Part shown: piece by piece, positions 43,930-53,685 of the stretch
Layout: each line of letters begins with the position of its first letter
Numbering within the stretch: the first letter of the stretch is position 1
NCBI GenBank assembly: GCA_037176705.1
Contig: CM073889.1
Location: 54,677,596-54,741,595, forward strand
Length of the DNA: 64,000 nucleotides
DNA from: Molossus alvarezi
Taxonomy: Eukaryota; Chordata; Mammalia; Chiroptera; Molossidae
Direction of reading: 5' to 3'
Made by a program: the position numbers and the translations under genes
Notes under the pieces: model-generated
Databases searched by the model: none
What the model was told of the DNA's origin: nothing
What the model saw: only the letters and a program-made list of their open reading frames with translations

Positions 43930-45369
43930 TACTTTGGCCAAGATGACAGAGTAGGGACCTGCTGTGCTTGCTTCCTCCCATGACCACATCAAAATTATGG
44001 CTAAACAAACAACAGAACAACCACCATCGAGAACCACCCGAAGTAAACTGACCAGAAGTCCTATAACTAAAGATATAGAGAAGAAGCCATATTGAGACTG
44101 GTAGGAGGGGCAAAGATGTGAAATGAGCTGGCCCCAAATCCTAGTGTGAAGTTTAAAAATTGGAGGGATGTCTTGTCTATGGAGGACTCCCTGAGGAGCA
44201 AGGAGATAGAGACCAATGCCAGGCTCCCCAGCACAGGTTTCCAGAGCCAAGGAGAGAAGTCCCATGAATTCTGGCTGAAAAAATAAGTGGGTATTGTGGC
44301 TGAGTGAGATGGTAGTTTTCTAGGGTCTCAGGATTTTTCTTAAGTGGGCCACACATAGATTTACTCACTGATGTACTCACGTGCTATGAGCTCCAGCATA
44401 GGGGAAGCTGCTTGAAAAATTCCAGGGACATATGGTAGCATATGAATTGTCTGGCTTCAAGGTGAGGGCTGGAGGGGCAGCTTTATTCCAGACAGACGTT
44501 CTGGCAAAAGCCACAGTTCCTTTGTTAAGCCCTCCCTGCACTGAGCCAGCAGGCACAGGTGGGCTCCAAGTCTGAATCTATTATCAACCTGGCTAACACA
44601 GTTCCCCACACTCTGGTGATTCCCTAGGACCCTGTCCCACTTAACATGCAGTCTCACCCAAGCCATTTCCAATGGTTTTTCCATACAAATGGCCTGTCTT
44701 GGCTCATGCTGTGGACTTTCCTAAAATCTCTCAAAGGTTGACAAGCCCCAAACAAGCAGCATCTGGCCTTGGTGACTGTACCCTGTAGCTCTTGCTAAGT
44801 ATTCCCAAACCTGTCACTTGTAATAGCCAGCCTCATTTAATAGCTTAGTGTTCCCAAACACCTCCAAGATGAGCACAAGTGGCAACCATCTGCAAATAAT
44901 TTTGTAGCTCCATGGCTCACCATGGCCTGCACCAGATCCCCTCTAAAGAGGCCCCCAGAACTAACACACCCAGTGGCCAGCTTCAGACCACACTAGAACA
45001 CCACCCAAATACCTCCACATATGACACACAAAAGTATGGACTCAGCAGGTAACAGCCCTGCTAAAGCTAATTCTGCTCTGTGTGGTCAGCCCCTGAACAA
45101 CAGCTCCTCTACTATAATCATAATCCATCCTCACAGCCAATCAGTTCGAGAATCAATCCCTCCTATCTATGTGCCAACACATAAGGCTTAACTACAACAG
45201 GAGCATGCACACACACAACCCACATAAAGACAAACTTGGAGCACTAGGCTCAGGTGAACAGGGCCAAAGTGACACCTGCTACATAAGGTCACACTACCAA
45301 GACCAAGAGACATAGGAGCTCAACATAATACATGAAAACAAGCATGGGGGGAGGGGTGGCAGCAAAAAT
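43930..45369 (+). promoter_or_regulatory. 5' UTR of older L1 element H
   Basis: Begins near CTACTTTGGCCAAGATGACA, with the CAAGATG core at the LINE 5' edge, and shares blocks with the HAL1-type 5' UTR (GAAGTCCCATGAATTCTGGC, AAACAAGCAGCATCTGGCCT). It is about 1.4 kb long. It lies in sense orientation upstream of the SINHCAF retrocopy and could have supplied a promoter; that is inference. Confidence 0.65.
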
Positions 45370-45730
45370 GAAGAGACAAAGAAACATGCCCCAGATGGAA
45401 GGATAGAATAAAAGTCCAGGAAAAGAATTAAACAAAATGGAAACAAATAATCTATCAGATACAGAGTTCAAAATACTGGTTATAGAATGCTTAATAAACT
45501 TGGGGGAAGAGTAAATGAACTCAGTGAGAACTTTAACAAAGAGGAAACATAAAAATGGAAATAGAAAACATAAATAAAAACCAGTCAGAAATTTAAAAAA
45601 ATCATTAGTGGGAATTATCAGTGGATTACATAAAGCAGAAGATCAAATCAATGATTTGGAAGACAAGGTAGCAGAAAACACACAATCAATACCACAAAAA
45701 GAAAAAAGAATTTTAAAAAATGAAGATAGA
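45370..45730 (+). pseudogene. L1 element H ORF1, N-terminal part, broken
   Basis: ATGAAGAGACAAAGAAACAT at 45370 is the ORF1 start, followed by an early stop (GGAAGGATAG) and a degraded coiled-coil region including SGLHKAEDQINDLEDKVAEN at about 45618. The frame is interrupted at 45731 by the SINHCAF retrocopy and the ORF1 sequence resumes at 48498. Confidence 0.8.
45715..45730 (+). repeat. Target-site duplication of the SINHCAF retrocopy, left copy
   Basis: AAAAAATGAAGATAGA, repeated exactly at 48498-48513 after the poly(A) tract. Confidence 0.95.
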
Positions 45731-45878
45731 GAACTGCAGGAGACAATCTTTCTAGACAAGGCAGTTGAGGAGGAGGGAGCGATTGGAGGGGGGGTTGGCT
45801 TGGCGTGCACTCCGCACCTCGGGAACGTTATTGCGCGTGGAACGGCTGTTTTGGGAAGACTTTTGCCCAGAAGAAAAG

Positions 45879-46544
45879 ATGTTTGGTTTTCACAAGCCAA
45901 AGATGTACCGAAGTATAGAAGGCTGCTGTATTTGCAGAGCTAAGTCCTCCAGTTCTCGATTCACTGACAGTAAACGCTATGAAAAGGACTTCCAGAGCTG
46001 TTTTGGGTTGCATGAGACTCGTTCAGGAGACATCTGTAATGCCTGTGTCCTGCTTGTGAAAAGATGGAAGAAATTGCCAGCAGGATCAAAAAAAACCTGG
46101 AATCATGTGGTAGATGCGCGGGCAGGACCCAGTCTAAAGACTACACTGAAACCAAAGAAAGTGAAAACTCTGTCTGGAAACAGGATGAAAAGCAACCAGA
46201 TCAGTAAACTGCAGAAGGAATTTAAACGTCACAATTCTGATGCTCACAGTACCACCTCAAGTGCCTCCCCAGCTCAGTCTCCTTGTTATAGTAACCAGTC
46301 AGATGATGGCTCAGATACAGAGATGGCTTCGGGCTCTAACAGAACACCAGTTTTTTCCTTTTTAGATCTCACATACTGGAAAAGACAGAAAATATGTTGT
46401 GGGATTATCTATAAAGGCCGTTTTGGGGAAGTCCTCATTGACACACATCTATTCAAGCCTTGCTGCAGCAATAAGAAAGCAGCTGCGGAGAAGCCGGAGG
46501 AGCAGGGGCCAGAACCGCTGCCCATCTCCACTCAGGAGTGGTGA
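45879..46544 (+). CDS. SINHCAF: SINHCAF retrogene reading frame, intact 221 codons
   Basis: The frame runs without interruption from MFGFHKPKMYRS to PLPISTQEW and a TGA at 46542-46544: 221 codons, the normal length of the protein. SINHCAF is a nuclear subunit of the SIN3-HDAC corepressor complex. The N-terminal third holds the conserved cysteines (Cys16, 17, 19, 41, 53, 56) of its zinc-binding part; the centre is a basic, then Ser-rich linker; the C-terminal part TPVFSFLDLTYWKRQKICCG through FKPCC is the conserved region linked to SIN3 binding. From memory, only Thr73 and Met103 differ from the human protein. The ATG has A at -3. The frame is also open upstream to 45765, but without an ATG. 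Whether it is transcribed is unknown; it may be a young, still-undamaged retropseudogene. Confidence 0.9.
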   Translation: MFGFHKPKMYRSIEGCCICRAKSSSSRFTDSKRYEKDFQSCFGLHETRSGDICNACVLLVKRWKKLPAGSKKTWNHVVDARAGPSLKTTLKPKKVKTLSGNRMKSNQISKLQKEFKRHNSDAHSTTSSASPAQSPCYSNQSDDGSDTEMASGSNRTPVFSFLDLTYWKRQKICCGIIYKGRFGEVLIDTHLFKPCCSNKKAAAEKPEEQGPEPLPISTQEW

Positions 46545-48465
46545 CTGAGGTTTATGTAAAAGGGGAACAAAAAACGATTCAAATTTTAGAAAAAAAAAAA
46601 CAACACAAAACAAAAACAAACAAATCAAAAAACCACAGCAACTAAATGACCCTCCTGTGTTTAACTTGGATACTTGCTATTCTGCCAAAAGACAATTTCT
46701 AGAATAGTTCTGAAAGGGTTATTTTCCCTCCACTTTCACAAGTTCCACAAACTCTGAAGCCAGTGTCTAGCTTACAAAAGAAAAAAAGACATGTACATAA
46801 TATTTAAGATGCTGAGTATTTCATAGGAAAGCTGAATGCTGCTGTAAAGTGCTCTTTAAGTCTTTTTCTTTTAAATCCCCTTCTAATGAATGAAACTAGG
46901 GGAATTCAGGGGACAGAGATGGGATTTGTTGTATGATAAATGTACGTAGTTTTAGTCTTTCTATATTGAGAAGCAGTGGTTGGGGCATTTTTAAAGATGG
47001 CTGACTACACTTGTTTTCCTTCATGATAGTAAATTTGTCATAAACTCAGTAACCTGGACTTGCCCCTAGAGGTAATTGTTAATAATTTTGAAATATTAAG
47101 GTCTTGCCAAGGTTCTGATGATTCAAACCTGTACTACTGAATATTACGCAGGACAGAATAAGCTCTCTGGTGCAAATACCTTGAAGGAGTTATTTCTAAA
47201 TATACAAAGAGGTAACTGGACTGTATATGTGTATCCTGTGTCACCTCCCTCACAGTGATATTTGATGAAGATTTTAATTTATATGAAACTTCTAAAGCAG
47301 AATCAGAGCTCCTCTTGGGGAAACGTCAAGTCTAGGATACGCAGTCTTCTATGAATAGTACCAAAGCTTTACCACATGGTAGAGAACACACTCTATTCAA
47401 AATGTTAAATTATCTGAAAAATAAAATGTGCAAGCCTTAAGGATGGCATGGAAAAAGAAAGGGCACATTTCTCAGAGGGCTTGCCGAGTGTGTAAATAAT
47501 TGACTTTTGTTTGTGTTCATGACTGATGACTTCATTGAAAATCTACACAATTCAGTTTTAGCTCTGGATTACTTCAGTTGACCTTTGTGAAGGTTTTTAT
47601 CTGTGTAGAGTGGTTGTTCAACTTGTTTTAACCTTTTAGGGTTTGGTGTTTTTTTCCCCCTCCACTATATTAAAGTAAAATTTTAACAAAAGAAAAGAGG
47701 TGTGTTAGTGCTGAATGGGTTGGTTTTGGTTTGGCTTCTTTAAGTCAGGCTTGCTGAACATTGAGATGTTAGATGATAAATCCTGAACGTAGGGCCCTTC
47801 AGTTCTAAAAAATCTTTATTAAAAGCCTGTTACTTGAACCCAAACCAAAGTACTCTCATTGCCTCTTTTCTACAAAGTTCAGGAAAACATTAGCAGTTCA
47901 CACTTTTCATAACGAGGAAGGATCATTTGCCTACCTTATAATAAAATGACTCAGTGCTTATTTTTAAAGCCGGATTTTAAAAATTGGGTAGTATAAATAA
48001 TAATAAGGAGTGAACCACTTTTTATGGGCACCCTGTAGTTTTATAGTTCTTAATCTAAACTTAAAATTTTATATTCCTTTGGGAGAAACTACAAACCACC
48101 ATATGTACAGACTGCGCAGTGGGTTGGGGCGGCTCTCCCACAGCCTTTCAGATGTACTGCAAGAGTCTCAGCCATTCTCACCTTCCTCCTGCGTTATTTT
48201 GAAATGGTTCTTTTTTTTTTATGTACATTATAGCTGCAGTGTTGGTGGTAGAATATACTATAATATGGATCATCTCTACTTCTGTATTTATTTATTTATT
48301 ACTAGACCTCCACCACAGTCTTCTTTTCCCCTTCCACCTCTCTCTGCCTGTAGATGTACTGTGTGTAGTCATGCACTTTGTATTAATATATTAGAAATCT
48401 ACAAATCTGTTTTGTACTTTTTATACTGTTGGATACTTATAATCAAAACTTTTACTAGGTTATTG

Positions 48466-48497
48466 AATAAATTTAGTCTTATTAGAAAATAAAAAAA
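48466..48497 (+). terminator. Poly(A) signal and tail of the SINHCAF retrocopy
   Basis: AATAAA at 48466-48471, eighteen bases before the start of an A run that merges with the target-site duplication. Confidence 0.9.
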
Positions 48498-48750
48498 AAA
48501 AAATGAAGATAGATTAAAGAGCCAGTGGGACATCATGCATACCAATATTTGCATCATAGGGGTACTAGCAAGAGAAGAAAGAGAGCAAGGGATTTAAAGC
48601 CTATTTGAAGAAATAATAACTGAAAACTTCCCTAACCTGGTGAAGGAATGTAATCCAAGAAGCAAAGAGAGTCCCAAACAAGATAAACCCAAAGAGGCTC
48701 ACACCAAGATATATTATAATTAAAATGTGAATGGTTAAAGACAAACAATA

Positions 48751-48921
48751 TTTTTAAAATATATTTTTATTGATTTTTTAGAGAGAGAAAGACAGGGAGC
48801 AAGAGATAGAAACATCAATGTGAGAGAGAAATGTCGATCAGCAGCCTCCTGCACACCCCCTACTAGAGATCAAGTCCACAACCCGGGCATTGCCCTGACC
48901 AGGAATTGATCCAGGACCTTT
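48751..48921 (-). mobile_element. Ves-type SINE, head-truncated
   Basis: Antisense; starts AAATATATTTTTATTGATTT and stops within the head at AATTGATCCAGGACC. Confidence 0.85.
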
Positions 48922-48938
48922 CAAGGATACATAATCTT

Positions 48939-49174
48939 TTTTTTTTTTATCCTCACCTGAGGACACTTTTTGATATTTTGTTCAGATAGATTGGGAGAAG
49001 AGAGAGAGAGAGAAACATCAAAGTGAAAGGGACCCATCGAGCGGCTGCCACCCACACGACCCAACCAGGGCCGGGGACAAACTGCAACCGAGGCACGTGC
49101 CCCTAGCAGGAACTGAACCTGGGTCTCTCTGTACCACAGGCCAACGCTCTCGTCTGAGCCAAACTGGCCAGGGC
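48939..49174 (-). mobile_element. Ves-type SINE, hairpin-tail subtype
   Basis: Antisense with the tail ATCCTCACCTGAGGACAC. AAGGATACAT(A/T)ATCTT at 48923-48938 and 49175-49190 is its target-site duplication. Confidence 0.93.
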
Positions 49175-49508
49175 AAGGATACATTATCTTAAAGCACAAA
49201 TAGGAAAGCATTTACTTACTTACAAGGTAGTTCCCATATGACTGTTATCTGATTTCTCAACAGAAACTTAGCAAGCCAGAAGAGATTGGCACAGAATAGT
49301 CGAAGTGATGAAAAGCAAGGACCTGCAACCAAGATTACTCTACCCAGCAAGGTTGTCATTTAGAATCAAAGGACAGATAAAGAGCTACTCAGACAATTAA
49401 AATCTAGAAGAGTTCCCACCACCAAAGAAGTATTACTTCAAATTTAAATGGATTAAAGGTTCCAATCAAAAGACATAGGGTGGTTGAACAGATAAGAAAA
49501 CAAGACTC

Positions 49509-49667
49509 AGCCCTGGTCAGTGTGACTCCATTGGTTGGAGCACCATCCTGTGCACTGGAAGGTCACAAGTTTGATTTCTGATCAGGGCACATACCTAGGT
49601 TATGGGTTAGATCTCTGGTGAGGGCATATGCAGGAGGCAACTAATGGTTGTAACTCTCTCACAGTGA

Positions 49668-49717
<50 letters not shown>

Positions 49718-49748
49718 CTTCCCTCTCTAAATGTTTTTTAAAAGAAAA
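49509..49748 (+). mobile_element. Ves-type SINE with expanded (TC)n
   Basis: Sense; head GCCCTGGTCAGTGTGACTCC. The pyrimidine block has become a pure (TC)n run of about 45 bases (49669-49714). Confidence 0.88.
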
Positions 49749-49750
49749 GA

Positions 49751-49968
49751 GCCCAGCCGGTGTGGCTCAGTGGTTGAGCATCAACCCACGCACCAAGAGG
49801 TTGCCAGTTCATTTCCTGGTCAGGGCATATGCCTGGGTTGTAGGCTCTGTCCCCAGTAGGGGGCGTGCAGGAGGCAGCTGATGGATGGTTCTCACGTTGA
49901 TGTATCTCTTTCTCCCTCTCCCTTCCTCTCTCTCTAACAATCAATAAAAATATATTTTTTAAAAAGAA
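49751..49968 (+). mobile_element. Ves-type SINE, AATAAA-tail subtype
   Basis: Sense; head GCCCAGCCGGTGTGGCTCAG, tail CAATCAATAAAAATATATTT-like. It sits directly behind the previous SINE, and AAAACAAGAC(T/C)CA flanks the pair (49496-49508 and 49973-49985). Confidence 0.9.
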
Positions 49969-50598
49969 AATAAAACAAGACCCATACATATGATGCCTAC
50001 AGGAGACCCACTTTAGGTGGAAAAACACACACAAACTGAAAGTAAAGGGATGGAAAAAGATATGTCATGCAAATGGAAATGGGAAAAAAAGCTGGAATAA
50101 CAATACTTATATTAGATGAAATAGACTTTAAAACAAAGGCTATAACAAGAGACGAATAAGAACCCAGCAATTGTACCTCTGGGAATGCATCAGAAGAAGC
50201 CAAAAGCAATAATTCAAAAAGATGTATACATTCCTATGTTCTTTGCAGCATTATTTACAATAGCCAATTTATGTAAGGAAGCAACCTAAGTGTTCATCAA
50301 TAAACAAATGGCCATAAAAAATAATGAAATTTTGCCATTTGCAGCAACATGGATAGACCTAGAGAACATTATGCTGAGTAATATAAGTCAATATGTCAGA
50401 CGGGAAGACAAATACCATATGGTTTCTCTTATATGTGGAATCTGAAAAACAAAGTAAGTAAACCAACAAAACAGAAACAAACTCATAGGTACACAGAACA
50501 TTTTGAAGGTTGCCATATAGGAGAGGGGTTGGAGGATGGGTGCAAAAAAAGGGAAGGAATTAATATGTGCAATTTGGCAGTTATAAAAAGTCATGGGG

Positions 50599-50838
50599 AG
50601 CCCTGGCCAGTTTGGCTCAGCAGTTAGAGTGTCAGCCTGTGGACCAGAGAGTCCCGGATTTGGTTCTTGCTAAGGGCCCTTACCTCGGTTTGTCCCCAGC
50701 CCCAGCTGGGGTCATGTGGGTGGAAACCAGTTGATGTGCCTCTCTCACATCGATGTTTCTCTCTCTCTCTTCCTCCCCCTCTCCCTCCCACTCTATCTGA
50801 AGATAAATGCAAAAATGTCCTCAGGTGAGGATAAAAAT
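50599..50838 (+). mobile_element. Ves-type SINE, hairpin-tail subtype
   Basis: Sense; tail ATGTCCTCAGGTGAGGAT. AAAAAGTCATGGGG at 50585-50598 and 50840-50853 is its target-site duplication. Confidence 0.93.
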
Positions 50839-50897
50839 AAAAAAGTCATGGGGATATAAAGTACAGCATAGGGGATATAGTCAAGAATATTGTAATA

Positions 50898-51062
50898 AGC
50901 CCTGGCCAGGTAGTTCAGTCACTTAGAGCATTGGTCTAATATGCCAAGGTTGCAGGTTCAGTACCATTCAAGGCACATAAAGAATCAACCAATGAATGCA
51001 TAAATAAGTGGAACAAATCTCTCTCTTTCTTCCTCTTTCTCTAAAATCAATAAATTTTTAAA
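50898..51062 (+). mobile_element. Older tRNA-derived SINE, short
   Basis: AGCCCTGGCCAGGTAGTTCA to CTAAAATCAATAAATTTTTA. The central part is deleted. The head is of the kind at 36906. Confidence 0.8.
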
Positions 51063-51204
51063 AATATCGTAAAAACTATGCATGATGTCAGAAGGAATAC
51101 TAAGACTAATCCTGGAGGTCACTTCATAAGTTATAGAAATGTCTTATTACTATGTTGTACATCTGAAACTAATATAATATTGTATGTCAAGTATAATTGA
51201 AAAA

Positions 51205-51590
51205 GAAAATAAGATCTCATATCCTTTGAGGTGACATGGTGGAAACTGGAGAGTATTATGCTAAGTGAAACAAGCCAAGCAGAGAAAGACAAATATCACA
51301 TGATCTCACTTATTTGTGGAATATAATGAACTAAACTAACTGATGAACAAAATTGACCCAGGGATGTAGAAGTAGGGTACAGACTGACAAACCTCAGAAG
51401 AGGGGATGTTGGGGGGAAGAGATAAACCACAGAACTTATATGCATGTATGCATAACCAATGGACATAGACAACAAAGGTGGGAATGGGGCAGGGGGTATG
51501 GGGAGGAGGGTGTCAATGAGGGAAAAGTGAGAAACATCTGTAACAAAAACAAATTAATAAAAATAAATTAAAATGTAAAAAAATAAATTC
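51205..51590 (+). mobile_element. Bat L1 3' end, sense fragment
   Basis: Last ORF2 codons and 3' UTR of a younger L1: TCATATCCTTTGAGGTGACA, then GACATAGACAACAAAGGTGG and GAGAAACATCTGTAACAAAA. Confidence 0.9.
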
Positions 51591-52418
51591 ATATAGTTGG
51601 GGGGAAAAAGCAATAATTTTTGGTACATTTAGAATACAAACCAACTAGAAAACACTGCTTTTTTTACATCGTATTACTATAAGAATGTATTCATCTTCTA
51701 TACTTATAAATACATATAAGTAAAGTATATTTATTCATATCACTATCAGAATATAAATAAATATTTATATTTGTAAAATTATATAGTTTTTTTTCTGGTT
51801 AGAAAAAATTTCTTTAATTATCCCCAAATGTATAAATTGTAACAAATAAAAGCTGTCTTGATGGTTTTAACAGTATCCACCATAGGAAAAATATTCAAGA
51901 CAATATATTGTTATTTAAAAATGAATAAAAAGTATATTAATGATTTTTGCGTGGATTGCAGGAAAAAATGTTTTAAGACATAAACCACCCTGGGATTTAG
52001 CCAAAAACTTTATGTACAGTTAGGGTCTAAATTTTAAAAGCTCAAAATCAAGCTTGAGAATATCAGAAATAATGCAAAGATATACCTACTATATAACTGT
52101 GTTCCTTTTTCCCCAAGTATCAAGACAGACAGTCTTCTGAAAAAAGTCTTCAGACATCACATCTGCTAACATTCTCCACAAACCAACAAGCCCAGAAAAT
52201 TTCAGTGACTTGATGATGGTCACAAAGCTAGGACACCATCCCTTTTCCAATAGACTCTAATTAGAAAGTTTTCAAGGATTGTAGAAAATATTTAACAAGG
52301 CAGAAATATGTTGGAATAGGAAAGATCTAAATGTTTTGCTTAGAACTTTCAACACTGGGATGTATTAGGATTAAGGAGACAGATAATCACTACAGAATTA
52401 AATACACCAAAAGAAAAG
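51591..52418. other. Unassigned sequence, no gene seen
   Basis: About 830 AT-rich bases without a supported frame or named repeat. Confidence 0.5.
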
Positions 52419-52627
52419 AGCCCTGGCCAGTTTGGCTCAGTGGTTAGAGTGTTGGCCCACAACCAGAGAATCCCAGATTCAGTTTCCGCTAAGGGCACGT
52501 ACCTTGGTTGCAGTTTGTCCCCGGCCCTGGTTGGGGTCATGTGGGTGGCAACCAGTCAATGTGTCTCTCTCATGTCGATGTTTCTTTCTCTCTCTTTCTC
52601 CCTCCTGCTCTATCTGAAAAATAAATA

Positions 52628-52667
<40 letters not shown>

Positions 52668-52680
52668 AAAGAAAAGAAAA
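52419..52680 (+). mobile_element. Ves-type SINE with (GAAA)n tail
   Basis: Sense; head GCCCTGGCCAGTTTGGCTCA. The tail hairpin is missing; after CTGAAAAATAAATAAA comes a (GAAA)n microsatellite (about 52627-52680). Confidence 0.92.
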
Positions 52681-52829
52681 AATCAAGGTTGGCATTGCAA
52701 TAGCCCAAAAAAGGTGGTTTACACAGGCAAAGTCATTTCCTAATCCCTGAAGAATACTGCAGCAGTCCAGCTCAGGGAAAGTTATCTTATTCCAGCTTTG
52801 CTCAAAACCCTCCAGTGATCCTTGTACAT

Positions 52830-53330
52830 GCAGGTGGGCATATAAAATGGCACAGCCACTATGGAAAATAGTTCTGTGGTTCTTCAAAAAGTTAAACATA
52901 AAATTATCATATGACCCAGCAATTCCACTGCTAGAAATATACCTGAAAGTATTGGAAACAGGGACTTGAACACGTAATTGTATGCCAAAGTTCATTGAAG
53001 CTTTATTCACAATAGCCAAGGGGTGGAAACAACTGAAATATACAATGAATGAGTAGATAAACAAAATGTGATGTGCATATAGAGATACAAAATCCTTAAA
53101 AAGGAATGAAATTCTGATACATATTAGAACATGAGTGAACCTTGAAAACATTCATCTAAGTGAAATAAGCCAGATACGCAAAGACAAATGTTGTACAATT
53201 CCAATTATTTGAGGCATCTAGAATGGTCAAATTCCTAGCAACAGAAAGTAGAAAGCTGGTTGCAAGGTGCAGGGGGAGGGAAAATGGGAGTTAGTATTTA
53301 ATGGGAATGTCACCAGTAAAGGGGTCTTGA
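52830..53330 (+). mobile_element. Old L1 3' end, sense
   Basis: ACCCAGCAATTCCACTGCTA, CACAATAGCCAAGGGGTGGA and GTGAAATAAGCCAGATACGC are typical L1M ORF2 C-terminal text, followed by a degraded 3' UTR. Confidence 0.8.
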
Positions 53331-53423
53331 TCCTCTCACAATAGAAAGCAAAAGAGGAGGCAAAATAGATTCAAAAGAAGATTTACTATGGATTAAATGT
53401 TTCAATCAAAAGACATAGGATAG

Positions 53424-53685
53424 CTCTGGCATGTTTTTCTCAGTGGTTAGAGTGCTGGTACACAGACCAAAGGGTCACAGGTTCTATTTCCAGTCAAAGG
53501 CACATACCTGGGTTGCAGGTTCAATCCCTGGTCCCAGTTGGGGTCATGTGGGAGACAACCAATCAATGTGTCTCTCTCACATCAATGTTTCTCTCTCTTT
53601 CCCTCTCCCACTCTCCCTCCCTTCCACTCTACCTGAAAATTAATAAAAAAATATCCTCAGGTAAAGATTAACAACAACAACAATG
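53424..53685 (+). mobile_element. Ves-type SINE, diverged
   Basis: Sense; head CTCTGGCATGTTTTTCTCAG, tail ATATCCTCAGGTAAAGATTA followed by (AAC)n. AAAAGACATAGG at 53409-53420 and 53688-53699 is the target-site duplication. Confidence 0.9.

Larger units (their letters stand above)
45731..48497 (+). mobile_element. SINHCAF: Retrocopy of SINHCAF (FAM60A) mRNA, complete
   Basis: A 2.77-kb intronless copy of a host mRNA: 5' UTR 45731-45878, coding part 45879-46544, long 3' UTR to 48489 with AATAAA at 48466-48471, and a short poly(A) run. A perfect 16-bp target-site duplication flanks it. It lies in sense orientation within ORF1 of L1 element H. The features are those of L1-driven target-primed insertion of a spliced mRNA. 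The parental gene is not in the window. Confidence 0.95.
48498..50157 (+). pseudogene. L1 element H: ORF1 rest and ORF2 start, with four SINEs
   Basis: After the retrocopy, ORF1 sequence resumes (GATTAAAGAGCCAGTGGGAC) and reaches the RRM near 48720. After two SINEs the C-terminal domain follows at 49190-49400 and ORF2 begins about 49440 (GGTTCCAATCAAAAGACATA). After two further SINEs the endonuclease start is seen at 49980-50155. Stops are frequent. ORF2 breaks off at about 50157. Confidence 0.78.
50158..51195 (+). mobile_element. Old L1 3' end, sense, split by two SINEs
   Basis: Starts AACCCAGCAATTGTACCTCT and runs through typical L1 ORF2 C-terminus (ACAATAGCCAATTTATG, GGATAGACCTAGAGAACATT) to the 3' UTR end ATGTCAAGTATAATTGAAAA. 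It joins element H abruptly at 50157, either by internal deletion of one element or as an older neighbour. Confidence 0.75.

Noticed and set aside
45765..45878. 38-codon upstream extension of the SINHCAF frame
   Set aside because: No ATG in it; it is GC-rich 5' UTR that happens to be open. The family start MFGFHKPKMYRS at 45879 is kept.
52570..53151. Minus-strand 193-codon frame, the longest but one in the window
   Set aside because: It runs antisense through a SINE, a (GAAA)n tail and an old L1; low-complexity FFLSFFLSFF shows the microsatellite origin.
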